NCBI RefSeq assembly: GCF_002261425.1
Contig: NZ_NEVJ01000001.1
Coordinates: 1-64,000, forward strand
Source of the DNA: Bordetella genomosp. 9
Lineage (GTDB): Bacteria > Pseudomonadota > Gammaproteobacteria > Burkholderiales > Burkholderiaceae_B
Reading direction: 5' to 3'
Length of the DNA stretch: 64,000 nucleotides
Shown: in pieces, positions 9,821 to 18,616 of the stretch
Position numbering within the stretch: position 1 is the stretch's first letter
Layout: every line of letters starts with the position of its first letter
Notes under the pieces: generated by a model
The model's database searches: none
Told to the model about the DNA's origin: nothing
What the model saw: only the letters and a program-made list of their open reading frames with translations
Made by a program: the position numbers and the translations under genes

Positions 9821-12800
9821 GCGGGTTCTCGGTGGGTATGTCCACGGGGGCATCGGGTTCGCTGACCGAGCTGCCGGCCGACTTGCTGCATGGCGTTGCC
9901 TTGCGTCCGCCCGAGGTCTTGTGGGACGGTGCGCGTTATCGGGGCAGTGCGCTGCTAGGCGTGCAGCAGGACGCGGCGCAGGGCCAGCCGGGCGTGGCGG
10001 CCGTGGTGCGGCACAAGCATTTCGCGGGCGTGGTCGCGGTGACGCCGCTCTATGCGCGGCAGGCTGCGTTGGCGCTGGCGCCTGAATGGCAACGGGCGAA
10101 GCCGGACCCGGAACTTCATGGCGATGAATCGCCGAAGGGGGACGAGCGCTCGGACGCGTTCGTGGATACGCCGTCGGGGGTGTCCTCGGACACCGATCCC
10201 ATACGCTACACGCTGAGCGCCCAGCCCGCCGCCGCCGCCGGCACGCAGGTGGTCGCGTGGTCGCTGAACGGTCGTACCCGCGTGTGGCTGCCAGCCTGCT
10301 CGCCCGACACGCAAGCGTTGATCCGGCAAGAACTGTCGGCATTGCTGGAGCAGCCGTTGGCCGCGATCACCGTCACGGTGGGCGGGCAAGGCCTTGCGAA
10401 TGACGCGTCGCGGGGTGGCGGCGCGAACGGCGCGAACGGCACGAACGGCGCGATCGGCGCGGCTGCCGACCGGCACGATGCCTGTCATCCCATGGACCTG
10501 ATGGACGCCGCCGCCGATGCCGCGTTGTTGTCGCAGGCAGTGGGCAGGCCGGTGTCGGTGGCGTGTGTCGCGGGCGAGTCCGATGAGCGGATTTTGGGCG
10601 TCAGGTCGGGACTGCTTCCCGATGCGCCGCACATGGATGCGACCTCGCTCCATGCGCAGATCCCGGACGAGAACGTTCCCCATCCCGTCACCGGCGGCGC
10701 CGGCGCTGCTCTGACATCCCGGTCGCCGTGGGCGTTGCGGCCCAGCCTCGCGCGGCTGTTGAGCCAACCCACGCACGCCAGCGCCGCCGCGCACGCAACG
10801 CTGTGCGGCAGCATGCCGGTGGTCTCGGGCACGCACGCGCGCCCGCCGCTGCGCGCCAGCGTGCAAGAGCTGAACGCCGCGCAGGTGTTCGCCGAGGAAA
10901 GCTATTGGCACGAACAGGCGCAAGCCCAGGGCCATGACCCGCAGGCGTGGCGGCTGTCTCACCTGCCGCCGGGCAGGGGGCAAGATCTGGCGCAGCAGGT
11001 GGCTGCGCGGGCGGCGCAGGTCGCGGGCAAAACGGCGCCGGCCGCGCGGGCAGCGCAAAGCGAGCCGGATGGCCTGCTGCGAGGCACGGGCTTTGCCACC
11101 GCGCAGGTCCAATGCGTGGACGAGACCGGCTCCGCGCGCACGGTCTGGACCGCATGGGTGGCCGAGGTGGCCGTGCAACCCGATACGGGCCGTATCGACG
11201 TCACGCGCATCGTGGCCGGGCATGACAGCCAGCACCTGCGCACGGCGCAAGGCGCACCCATCGATACACGTATCGACGCGCCCGATCATCCTCGCATCGA
11301 CCATCAAGCCCCGTGGATGCTGGACAGCGCCCGCCGCCTGCTTGCCGAGCCCGCCGCGTTCGATACCTGGACGAGTCCTGCGCGGCCCTCGCCGAACGTC
11401 GCCGCCGGCGCGCTAGAAAAGCGGGACGAACACCGCGACCTGAGCCGCGCGGACTCCGCCGCCATGCGCATCGCGCAAGGCAGTCTGGACGTTGACGGTG
11501 TGGTGACTTTGCCCGCCTCGGCGGCCATCGCCAACGCCATCCACGATGCAACCGGCGTGCGCCTGCGCCAAGTGCCTTTCCAGGCCGAGTCCTTGCGACG
11601 CGCGTTGGCCGGGCAGGCCCGCGTGCGCAACCCCATGTCGCGCGGATGGAAGTGGCTGGCGGCAGGCATGGCAGGATTGGCGGGCGTTGCCGTGGCCTTG
11701 TGGCCGATGAAGCCGGCCTTGCCGTTGACCCCCGGACCCGACGTTTCACTGTATTCGGCGAGCGCCATCGAGCGTGGCCGGCTTGTCGCCGCCGCGGGCG
11801 ACTGCATGGCCTGCCACACGGCGGCCGGCGGCAAGACCAATGCCGGGGGACTTGCGCTGGACACCCCCTTCGGCGTCATCTACACCACCAACATCACGCC
11901 CGACAACGACACGGGCATCGGCCGCTGGTCCTATGCGGCCTTCGAACGCGCCATGCGCCAGGGCGTGCACCAGGACGGCCGCCAGCTCTACCCCGCGTTT
12001 CCGTACACGGCGTACGCCAAGCTCAGCGATGCGGACATGCAGGCACTGTATGGCTACCTGATGTCGCAACCGGCCGTGAAGGCCGAGCCGCCCAAGACGC
12101 AACTGGCGTTTCCATTCAACATGCGTCCGCTGCTGGCCGGCTGGAACGCGCTGTTTCACGATGCCGCGCCCTTCACGCCCGACTCCACGCGCAGCGCAGC
12201 GTGGTTGCGTGGCGCGTATCTGGTGGAAGGCGCGGGCCATTGTTCCGCCTGCCACACGCCGCGCAATCGCCTGGGCGCGGAGAAGACCGGCGTGCACTAT
12301 CTGGCGGGCGGAGAGGCCGAAGGCTGGACCGCGCCCGCCTTGAACGCGCTTGCCAGCGGCCCGCGCGCGTGGAGCAGCGAAGAACTGTTCCAGTACCTGC
12401 GGACCGGTTACGCGCCAAAACATGGCGTGGCCGCGGGGCCGATGGCGCCCGTGATCCACGGCCTGGCTGAATTGCCGGATAGCGACCTGCGGGCCATCAC
12501 GACGTATCTGATGGATTTGCCGAACCAAGGCGGGGCGGCCGCGTCAGTGTCCACATCGGCACCCGCATCGGCACCGGATACCGCCACCCTTTACGCCCTG
12601 CAAGCCCGCCACGCCAACGGCGAACGGGTCTATCAGAACGCCTGCGCGGCCTGCCATGACGCGGGCAGCGGTCCGACCCTGTTCGGCGCGCGGCCCTTGC
12701 TGGGCGCGAACACCAACGTCCACGCCGCCACGCCGGACAACCTGATCCAGGTCATCCTGCATGGCATCCAGGATCCGGCCGAGGATGCCTTGGGCTACAT

Positions 12801-12945
12801 GCCCGCCTTTCGCGACAGCCTGAACGATGCGCAGGTGGCGGACCTGGTGGGCTATCTGCGGCAACGTTTCGCGCCTGGGGAGCCGGCTTGGCCCGATCCC
12901 ACTGCAACCATTGAACGGCTACGCGACTTCTCGGAGCAGCATTAG
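9817..12945 (+). CDS. nicB1: Nicotinate dehydrogenase subunit: decayed Mo lobe fused to three cytochrome c domains
   Basis: This 1042-residue protein has three parts. Residues 1-600 are a divergent xanthine-dehydrogenase-like region. A single membrane segment spans about 611-632 ('WLAAGMAGLAGVAVALW'). Three haem c domains follow with motifs at C663 (CMACH), C809 (CSACH) and C943 (CAACH). The cytochrome part should carry electrons from NicA to the respiratory chain across the inner membrane. The N-terminal region ends in 'LPASAAIANAIHDATGVR', clearly homologous to the NicB2 tail, but the GAGE catalytic motif that should precede it is missing, and much of the core is low in complexity (GAN repeats near residue 202). 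Catalysis is therefore assigned to NicB2, and this lobe may be a docking scaffold. Confidence 0.85.
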   Translation: MSGFSVGMSTGASGSLTELPADLLHGVALRPPEVLWDGARYRGSALLGVQQDAAQGQPGVAAVVRHKHFAGVVAVTPLYARQAALALAPEWQRAKPDPELHGDESPKGDERSDAFVDTPSGVSSDTDPIRYTLSAQPAAAAGTQVVAWSLNGRTRVWLPACSPDTQALIRQELSALLEQPLAAITVTVGGQGLANDASRGGGANGANGTNGAIGAAADRHDACHPMDLMDAAADAALLSQAVGRPVSVACVAGESDERILGVRSGLLPDAPHMDATSLHAQIPDENVPHPVTGGAGAALTSRSPWALRPSLARLLSQPTHASAAAHATLCGSMPVVSGTHARPPLRASVQELNAAQVFAEESYWHEQAQAQGHDPQAWRLSHLPPGRGQDLAQQVAARAAQVAGKTAPAARAAQSEPDGLLRGTGFATAQVQCVDETGSARTVWTAWVAEVAVQPDTGRIDVTRIVAGHDSQHLRTAQGAPIDTRIDAPDHPRIDHQAPWMLDSARRLLAEPAAFDTWTSPARPSPNVAAGALEKRDEHRDLSRADSAAMRIAQGSLDVDGVVTLPASAAIANAIHDATGVRLRQVPFQAESLRRALAGQARVRNPMSRGWKWLAAGMAGLAGVAVALWPMKPALPLTPGPDVSLYSASAIERGRLVAAAGDCMACHTAAGGKTNAGGLALDTPFGVIYTTNITPDNDTGIGRWSYAAFERAMRQGVHQDGRQLYPAFPYTAYAKLSDADMQALYGYLMSQPAVKAEPPKTQLAFPFNMRPLLAGWNALFHDAAPFTPDSTRSAAWLRGAYLVEGAGHCSACHTPRNRLGAEKTGVHYLAGGEAEGWTAPALNALASGPRAWSSEELFQYLRTGYAPKHGVAAGPMAPVIHGLAELPDSDLRAITTYLMDLPNQGGAAASVSTSAPASAPDTATLYALQARHANGERVYQNACAACHDAGSGPTLFGARPLLGANTNVHAATPDNLIQVILHGIQDPAEDALGYMPAFRDSLNDAQVADLVGYLRQRFAPGEPAWPDPTATIERLRDFSEQH
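10420..10455 (+). repeat. Four 9-bp tandem repeats inside nicB1
   Basis: The unit GGCGCGAAC occurs four times with small changes and encodes Gly-Ala/Thr-Asn/Ile. It lies in the degenerate molybdopterin-like lobe, where selection on sequence may be weak. Confidence 0.75.
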
Positions 12946-13002
12946 GAACCACGGACACAACACGTGCAACTTCAACGACGATCACATCAAGGGGTTTTAT
13001 CT

Positions 13003-14319
13003 ATGTCAGCTTCATTGGTTTCCGTGGACAAAGCGATACAGGCGGCGGGGGTCGGCACGTTCCAGTACCGGCTCTTCGTGATATTCGGCCTGGTGTGGAT
13101 GGCCGACGCGATGCAGGTGCTATCCATCGGTTTCAGCGCGCCGTCCATCGCCAAGACCTTCGGCATCACCGTGCCGCAAGCGCTGCAAAGCGGCACGTTC
13201 TTTTTCATCGGCATGCTGATCGGCGCGTTTGCGTTCGGCCGTCTGGCCGACCGCATCGGACGCCGCCCCGTGCTGATGGCGGCCGTCGTCATCGACGCCT
13301 GCGCGGGCGTGGCTTCGGCCTTCGCGCCCGAGTTCACGTGGTTGCTCTTCCTGCGCTTCCTGACCGGCATCGGCGTGGGCGGCACCCTGCCGGTGGACTA
13401 CACGATGATGGCCGAATTCCTGCCCAGCGACCGCCGTGGCCGCTGGCTGGTGCTGCTGGAATCGTTCTGGGCCGTGGGCACCATCCTGCTGGCCGTGCTG
13501 GCGCTGGCCGCCGTGGCCTGGGGCGACGATGCCTGGCGGGTCATCTTCTTCGTGACGGGTCTGCCCGCGCTGATCGGCCTGGTGCTGCGCTTCTATATTC
13601 CCGAATCGCCGATGTTCCTGAACCGCAACGGCAAATCCGATCAAGCACGCAAGGTGCTGGAGCGCGTCGCGCGCGTCAACCGCAGCAATGTCGACGTGCC
13701 GCATCTGCAACCGGAAACGCCCGCGCATGCGTCGATGTTCGCGCTGTTCTCGGCCAGCCACCGGCGCCGCAGCATCGGCCTGTTCCTGGCGTGGGCGCTG
13801 ATCTCCATCGCGTACTACGGCGTTTTCGTCTACCTGCCGATCAAGCTCAGCACCGCGGGCTTCGCCTTCATGCGCGGCCAGGAATTCCTGGTGCTGCTGG
13901 CGCTGGTGCAACTGCCCGGCTTTGCGCTGTCCGCCTACGGGGTCGAACGCTGGGGCCGCAAACCCACGCTAGTCGGATTCCTGATCCTGAGCGCGGTCGG
14001 CTGCATGCTGTATAGCCTGGGCACGTCGCCCGCCTTGGTGATCGGGTCCACCCTGTTGATGAGCTTCTCGCTCCTGGGCACCTGGGGCGCGCTGTACGCC
14101 TTCACGCCCGAGGTCTACCCCACCGACCTGCGCGCCAGCGGCATGGGCCTGGCCGGCGCGGTGGCGCGTTTTGGCGGGCTGTTCGCGCCGGCCATCATCG
14201 CGCCCATCATGACCAGCCACTTCACGCTATCGCTGGTGGTGCTGTCCAGCATGCTGGTGGCGGGCGCCATCGCAATCTGGTCGGTGGACGTGGAATCGCG
14301 CAACCGCGCGTTGGATTGA
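13003..14319 (+). CDS. nicT: MFS aromatic-acid transporter, probably for nicotinate or 6-hydroxynicotinate
   Basis: This 438-residue, 12-helix major facilitator belongs to the aromatic acid:H+ symporter type. The signature loop 'GRLADRIGRRPVL' lies between helices 2 and 3, and 'GVERWGRKPTL' repeats it in the second half. AAGGGG precedes the ATG at 13003. The gene follows nicB1 by 57 bases and closes the rightward operon, so uptake of the pathway substrate is the likely role. Family membership is clear, while the exact substrate is inferred from context. Confidence 0.85.
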   Translation: MSASLVSVDKAIQAAGVGTFQYRLFVIFGLVWMADAMQVLSIGFSAPSIAKTFGITVPQALQSGTFFFIGMLIGAFAFGRLADRIGRRPVLMAAVVIDACAGVASAFAPEFTWLLFLRFLTGIGVGGTLPVDYTMMAEFLPSDRRGRWLVLLESFWAVGTILLAVLALAAVAWGDDAWRVIFFVTGLPALIGLVLRFYIPESPMFLNRNGKSDQARKVLERVARVNRSNVDVPHLQPETPAHASMFALFSASHRRRSIGLFLAWALISIAYYGVFVYLPIKLSTAGFAFMRGQEFLVLLALVQLPGFALSAYGVERWGRKPTLVGFLILSAVGCMLYSLGTSPALVIGSTLLMSFSLLGTWGALYAFTPEVYPTDLRASGMGLAGAVARFGGLFAPAIIAPIMTSHFTLSLVVLSSMLVAGAIAIWSVDVESRNRALD

Positions 14320-14358
14320 CAGGGCAGGGGCGCGCGCCCTTTGCTTTCACCAATGTTG

Positions 14359-14395
14359 ACGGCGACGAACCGGCCTTATGCCGGTTCGTCGCCGT
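14359..14395. terminator. Strong shared hairpin between nicT and bpsR
   Basis: A perfect 16-bp stem (14359-14374 with 14380-14395) closes a five-base loop. The right arm is the last codons of bpsR (Gly-Asp-Glu-Pro-Ala), so the hairpin is partly coding. No long T tract follows on either side. It probably stops transcription from both directions, or at least slows polymerase between the convergent genes. Confidence 0.6.
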
Positions 14396-14843
14396 TCAGC
14401 ATTTTGGTCAACAGAAAATCCAGCGCCAGCCGCTCGGCCGGGTTCAGGTTGCCATACGTGCTTTCGGTGATCTGCATGGCGAACGGCTCCATCTCTTGCA
14501 CCAGCGCCTGCCCGGCAGGCGTCAGGTTGATGACGACCTTGCGCCGGTCAACGGGGTCGTGATCCACCTTCACCAATTCGCGCTGCTTCAACCGGTCTAC
14601 GACCCCACGCACGGTGGCCTGGTCGATCACCGTGGCCTTGACCAGGTCCGCAAGCGAACTCGCCCCGTGATCCCGAACCGAACACAACACGACGAACTGT
14701 GCGGCGGTGAGCTGGGAATCGGGTATGTACTGCTGGAATAGGGCGGTATGCCGCTGATAGACACGCCGCAGCAGGTGCCCTATCTGATCGGAAAACAAAT
14801 AGCGATCCTTGGTGGACGAGGATTTGCCTTTTACGTTGCGCAT
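14376..14843 (-). CDS. bpsR: MarR-family repressor of the nic genes (BpsR/NicR type)
   Basis: This 155-residue winged-helix regulator has the MarR layout: a recognition region 'SSLADLVKATVIDQATVRGVVDRLKQRELV' type and the wing 'DPVDRRKVVINLTPAG' (about residues 97-112). In Bordetella, BpsR represses the nic genes and the Bps polysaccharide operon and responds to 6-hydroxynicotinate. Here the gene is convergent with nicT and has an operator-like half-site 42 bases before its start, which suggests autoregulation. The identification rests on the locus arrangement plus the fold. The effector is known only from the family. Confidence 0.85.
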   Translation of the reverse strand: MRNVKGKSSSTKDRYLFSDQIGHLLRRVYQRHTALFQQYIPDSQLTAAQFVVLCSVRDHGASSLADLVKATVIDQATVRGVVDRLKQRELVKVDHDPVDRRKVVINLTPAGQALVQEMEPFAMQITESTYGNLNPAERLALDFLLTKMLNGDEPA

Positions 14844-14884
14844 AAGCCTATCCGAAGCAATGCTGTAAATATGATGATTATTGT

Positions 14885-14898
14885 CAACGGTACACGCT
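14885..14898. promoter_or_regulatory. Putative BpsR half-operator upstream of bpsR
   Basis: TACACGCT at 14891-14898 is identical to the right half of the nicC-side palindrome, while the left half matches poorly. It lies in the 66-base gap between bpsR and the GntR gene, where the bpsR promoter must be. Confidence 0.4.
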
Positions 14899-14909
14899 TT
14901 GTGCGGGGC

Positions 14910-15563
14910 CTATTGAGTACCCGCCGCGCGTGCCTTCATCAGTCGCCGGCGCGTCATGCTCAGGTGCAGCTGCATGATGTCATGCGCCAGGGCGCCATCG
15001 CGATCCTGGACGGCCAGGGTCAGGTCCTGGTGATGGCTCAGGCTCTGCTGCATTTCATCGCGGCTGTACAGGTGAAAGGAGCGGATGACGATGGGCATGT
15101 CGATCATCGTGGCCAGGATGGATTGCAGGCGGTGCGAGCCGCTGGCTTCCAGCAGGGTGTGATGGAAGACGCGATTCGCGGCTTGCGTCGCGTCCGCCAT
15201 GCCGGCGCCGCCGGCCTTGATGGCCTTGGCCATTTGTTCGTTGCTTTGCATGAGCGTGGCCAGCGCATCGTCGCTGCGGCGCTCGGCGGCCAGTTGGGCG
15301 CAGAACGGTTCGAGCCGCAGCCTGAGCTGGAATACTTCCTCGATATCCCATTCGGTCCAGGCGGCCACGTGCACGCCTCTTCCCGATTCGGCCACGGCCA
15401 GGCCGTCTTCCACCAGGCGCCGCAGGGCGGCGCGTACCGGCGTGCGGCTGATGCCGAAGGCGTCGGCCAGGGGTTCTTCCTTCAGCTGCGTACCCGGCTT
15501 GTATTGGCCCGCCAGGATCCGGTGCTTGAGGGTTTCGTAGGCTAGGTGCGAATCGCTGGCCAT
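14910..15563 (-). CDS. GntR-family regulator, FadR/FCD subgroup
   Basis: This 217-residue regulator has an N-terminal winged helix ('LADAFGISRTPVRAALRRLVEDGLA', about 32-56) and an all-helical FCD ligand domain. Potential metal ligands are visible in 'NRVFHHTLLEASG', 'LSHHQDLTLAV' and 'HDIMQLHLS'. FCD regulators usually sense small organic acids. It diverges from the dehydrogenase/Bug/RraA genes starting at 15870 and most likely controls them. ATG 15563 was chosen because the upstream 28 codons are poor in family resemblance. Confidence 0.85.
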   Translation of the reverse strand: MASDSHLAYETLKHRILAGQYKPGTQLKEEPLADAFGISRTPVRAALRRLVEDGLAVAESGRGVHVAAWTEWDIEEVFQLRLRLEPFCAQLAAERRSDDALATLMQSNEQMAKAIKAGGAGMADATQAANRVFHHTLLEASGSHRLQSILATMIDMPIVIRSFHLYSRDEMQQSLSHHQDLTLAVQDRDGALAHDIMQLHLSMTRRRLMKARAAGTQ

Positions 15564-15773
15564 GGTGTGTGCAGCCGTGCGTGTGGAAAGGAATAAGAGT
15601 GGGCGTTGCCGGCGCCGCGCCGGGCGCGATGTCGCGCAGGCTAACACAGGATGCCGTTGCCGGCCGGTGCGCGGGAGCGGCGCGACGGGATAGATTGTTT
15701 TTTAACTGTATTTTTTGACGCACCGGTGTCCGGCGTGAACGTCGGGCGAGCCGAGGCGTGTAGCGCCATATTT

Positions 15774-15787
15774 TGTGCAGTCGCACA
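15774..15787. promoter_or_regulatory. Candidate GntR operator (TGTGC-AGTC-GCACA)
   Basis: A perfect five-base inverted repeat with a four-base spacer lies in the 306-base divergent region 15564-15869. AT-rich tracts near 15692-15715 and 15850-15866 could hold the promoters. Binding by the FCD regulator is inference. Confidence 0.4.
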
Positions 15788-15869
15788 TAACAACCTAAGG
15801 GTTTACCAGCATTGGCGGACATCCATCGCTGCACCCACAATGGCGCCTATTGTATTTTTTTTGTACATC

Positions 15870-16727
15870 ATGGACATCACCATCATAGGTGGCGGGGAAG
15901 TGGGTCGGTGCTACGCCGACAGTCTGGGAGACGCGGGCCACCGCATCCTGGGCATCTGCGACACCCGCCCGTCGGAGACTTTGAATCAGTACTGCGAGGC
16001 CAAGGGCATCCCCCTGCACGACGACCTGGGCCCCTGGCTGGGCCAGGCGCAGGTCGTGATCAGCGCGGTTTTCGGCTCGGTGGCGCTGGACACCTGCGCC
16101 CGCGCCCTGCCCTACGTGGCGGACGGCGCGCTCTATGCCGACTTCACCACGGCCAGCCCGCAGGACATGCGCGCCGCGGCCGAGCTGGCGGCCGGCGATA
16201 AGGTCGTGTTCGCGGACGTCGCCATCACCGGCGCCATCAGCCTCGGCAAGGGCAAGACCCCGCTGCTGTGCGCGGGCCCTGGCGCGGCGGCGATTGAAAC
16301 CTTGATGCGCGGCGCGGGCGCGCCCATCCAGCAGGTGGGCACGCAGGCGGGCGACGCCGCGACCTTGAAGCTGCTGCGCAGCGTGTACACCAAGGGCTGC
16401 GAGGCGCTGGCGGTGGAATGCCTGGTGGCAGCCGAGGCCAAGGGCCTGCGGGAGGATCTGTATCGCGTTTTGCAGGACCTCGATCAGCAATCGCTGCGGG
16501 TGTTCCTGGAAATGCTGGTGCGCACCCACGTCGTGCACGCCCGCCGCCGCCTGGTCGAAGTGCGGGAAGCCACGCGCCAACTGGAGCTCGACGGTTTTTC
16601 GCCCCGCGTCATGCCGGGCGTCGCCGCGCTGTTCGAGCGCACCGCCGCCGCGCTGGACGGCACCGAGGACGCCACGTCCGTGGCGTCCAGCCTGCGCTGG
16701 CTGGAGCCGCTGGCGCGACGGGAATGA
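15870..16727 (+). CDS. NAD(P)-dependent beta-hydroxyacid-dehydrogenase-like protein (DUF1932)
   Basis: This 285-residue protein has an N-terminal Rossmann fold ('IIGGGEVGRCYADSLGDAG', residues 4-22) and a C-terminal DUF1932 helical domain, as in 6-phosphogluconate-dehydrogenase-like enzymes. 'LLRSVYTKGCEAL' holds the probable catalytic Lys. The reaction should be oxidation of a hydroxy acid or reduction of its oxo form. It is the first gene of an operon with a Bug receptor and an RraA-type aldolase, which suggests import and breakdown of a hydroxy-dicarboxylate. ATG 15870 aligns with the Rossmann strand, but no clear ribosome-binding site precedes it. Confidence 0.8.
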   Translation: MDITIIGGGEVGRCYADSLGDAGHRILGICDTRPSETLNQYCEAKGIPLHDDLGPWLGQAQVVISAVFGSVALDTCARALPYVADGALYADFTTASPQDMRAAAELAAGDKVVFADVAITGAISLGKGKTPLLCAGPGAAAIETLMRGAGAPIQQVGTQAGDAATLKLLRSVYTKGCEALAVECLVAAEAKGLREDLYRVLQDLDQQSLRVFLEMLVRTHVVHARRRLVEVREATRQLELDGFSPRVMPGVAALFERTAAALDGTEDATSVASSLRWLEPLARRE

Positions 16728-16811
16728 TCGACATGCCCTGAGCCTTGAGCCCCGCCCCCGATCGGGCTGGGCCGCAATCCAAAGAACAAGCAAACCGAGA
16801 GGACGACAACC

Positions 16812-17780
16812 ATGAAATACCCCGCATATCTCGCGGCATGCGCCGCCCTGGCCTGCGCCGCCAACGTGGCGAGCGCCGCCGACCTGGGCTCATCGCCCAT
16901 CACCCTGATTTCGCCTTTCCCGCCAGGCGGCGGCACCGACACGCTGACGCGCATGCTCGGCGCGGCGGTGGCGGCCGACACGGGCTGGAACATCGTGGTC
17001 GAGAACAAGCCCGGCGCCGGCGGCAACCTGGCGCTCGATTCGGTCGCACGAGCGAAGCCGGACGGCCATACCCTGGTCATGGCGCAGACCGACAACGTCG
17101 TGCTGAACCCGTGGCTGTACAAGAAGCTCACCTACGACACCTTCAAGGATTTCAAGCCGGTCGTGCTGGTGGCATCGTCGCCGAGCGTGTACGTGACCAT
17201 GCCCAAGTCGCCGTATCGCACGGTCGACGACGTGGAGAAGTTCGCCAAGAAGAATCCCGGCCGCCTCTCCGTGGGCGTGCCCGGCGTGGGTTCGAGCGGC
17301 GACCTGATCAGCCAACTATGGCGCAAGGAGGCCGGCATCGACATCATGACCGTGCCGTATCGCGGCTGGGGCCAGGCCTTCCCCGACCTGTCCAGCGGCC
17401 GGATCGACATCTACAACGGTTCCGTCGCCACGCTGCTGTCGCAGATCAAGGGCGGCGCCGTGCATGCGATCGGCGTCGTGGCGGACCAGCGTTCGCAATC
17501 CCTGCCTGACGTGCCCACCTTTGTCGAGAAGGGGTACAAGAAGATCGACCAGACCATCTGGTGGGGCTTGATGGCGCCAGGGCAGACACCCGACGACGTC
17601 GTCCAGCAGTTGAATACCGCGGTGAACAAGGCCATCTCCAAGCCCGAGTTCCAGGCGAAACTGCGCGACGCGGGTTATCAGGCGCTGGGCGGCACGAGCG
17701 CCGATTTCGCCAAGCGCTACAAGCAGGACTATGACGCCTTCGGCGCCGTCATCACCGAGTCCGGCATCGAGAAGCAATAA
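16812..17780 (+). CDS. Bug-family periplasmic solute receptor (TctC type)
   Basis: This 322-residue periplasmic binding protein has a signal peptide ending near 'NVASAAD' (about residue 23). 'SPFPPGGGTDTLTRML' and 'VENKPGAGGNLALDSVARAKPDGHT' are hallmark Bug motifs lining the carboxylate pocket. Bug proteins feed tripartite tricarboxylate transporters or act in sensing. No tctA or tctB lies in this window. It sits between a hydroxyacid dehydrogenase and an RraA-like aldolase, so a dicarboxylate-type ligand is plausible. Confidence 0.93.
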   Translation: MKYPAYLAACAALACAANVASAADLGSSPITLISPFPPGGGTDTLTRMLGAAVAADTGWNIVVENKPGAGGNLALDSVARAKPDGHTLVMAQTDNVVLNPWLYKKLTYDTFKDFKPVVLVASSPSVYVTMPKSPYRTVDDVEKFAKKNPGRLSVGVPGVGSSGDLISQLWRKEAGIDIMTVPYRGWGQAFPDLSSGRIDIYNGSVATLLSQIKGGAVHAIGVVADQRSQSLPDVPTFVEKGYKKIDQTIWWGLMAPGQTPDDVVQQLNTAVNKAISKPEFQAKLRDAGYQALGGTSADFAKRYKQDYDAFGAVITESGIEKQ

Positions 17781-17835
17781 GCGTCTGGCGCCGCGCGCCC
17801 GATCCGGACCGTCCACCGAACAAGGAATGAAAGCG

Positions 17836-18507
17836 ATGATAGGTTTTTCGATCCATGCCCGCCAGCGTGCGGTGTCCGCCCAGACCGTGGCGGATTTTCG
17901 TGGCCTGCCCGTGGCCAATGTCAGCGACGTGATGTCGCGCATGCCGGCCGGCGGGCCGACCCTGCGTCCCATGCACGATGGCACCTATATGGCCGGACCG
18001 GCGCTGACCGTGCGCTGCCGGCCGGGCGACAACCTGCTGGTGCACAAGGCGCTGGACCTGGCGCAGCCGGGCGACGTGATCGTGGTCGACGCCGGCGGCG
18101 ACCTGACCAATGCCATCATCGGCGAGATCATGGTGGCCTATGCGATCCGCCGGGGCCTGGGCGGCATCGTCATCCATGGCGCCATCCGCGATTCGGCCAC
18201 GCTGCGGCGCGGCAGCTTCCCGGTGTTCGCCGCGGGCGTCACGCATCGCGGTCCCTACAAGGACGGCCCGGGCGTGATCAATGGGCCGGTGGCGCTGGCC
18301 GGCATGGTGATAGAGCCCGGCGACCTGGTCATCGGCGATGACGACGGGCTGCTGTGCGTGCCCTACGGGCAGGTTGACGAGGTGCTGGCGGCCACGCGCG
18401 AGAAGCATCACGTCGAAGAAAAGATGATGGCGGACATCGCCGCGGATCGGCTGGACACGAGCTGGATCGATGCGCGGCTGAAGGCCCTGGGGTGCATGGG
18501 CGTCTGA
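17836..18507 (+). CDS. RraA-like protein, probable 4-hydroxy-4-methyl-2-oxoglutarate/oxaloacetate aldolase
   Basis: This 223-residue protein has the RraA/HMG-aldolase fold. The motif 'GGIVIHGAIRDSATLRR' holds the Arg-Asp pair that binds pyruvate enolate and metal, and 'DDDGLLCVPYG' is the conserved C-terminal loop. The family cleaves HMG or decarboxylates oxaloacetate, and the E. coli RNase E inhibitor is a specialised member. Catabolic neighbours favour an aldolase. An AAGGA site at 17822-17826 abuts an earlier ATG at 17827 but is nine bases before ATG 17836, so the second is taken as the start. Confidence 0.82.
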   Translation: MIGFSIHARQRAVSAQTVADFRGLPVANVSDVMSRMPAGGPTLRPMHDGTYMAGPALTVRCRPGDNLLVHKALDLAQPGDVIVVDAGGDLTNAIIGEIMVAYAIRRGLGGIVIHGAIRDSATLRRGSFPVFAAGVTHRGPYKDGPGVINGPVALAGMVIEPGDLVIGDDDGLLCVPYGQVDEVLAATREKHHVEEKMMADIAADRLDTSWIDARLKALGCMGV

Positions 18508-18616
18508 TCGGGTCGGCGGCGGGCCGGTCATCTCATCGGCCCGCTGGCCCGCCGGCCACGTCGCCGGCGTACATCTTCCAGTCATGTAAGGCTTCTACAA
18601 TCGGCGCTTCCGCCCG

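Noticed and set aside
15651..15869. N-terminal extension of the DUF1932 dehydrogenase
   Set aside because: The extra 73 codons cross the GntR divergent promoter region and come before the Rossmann strand, where the family normally begins.
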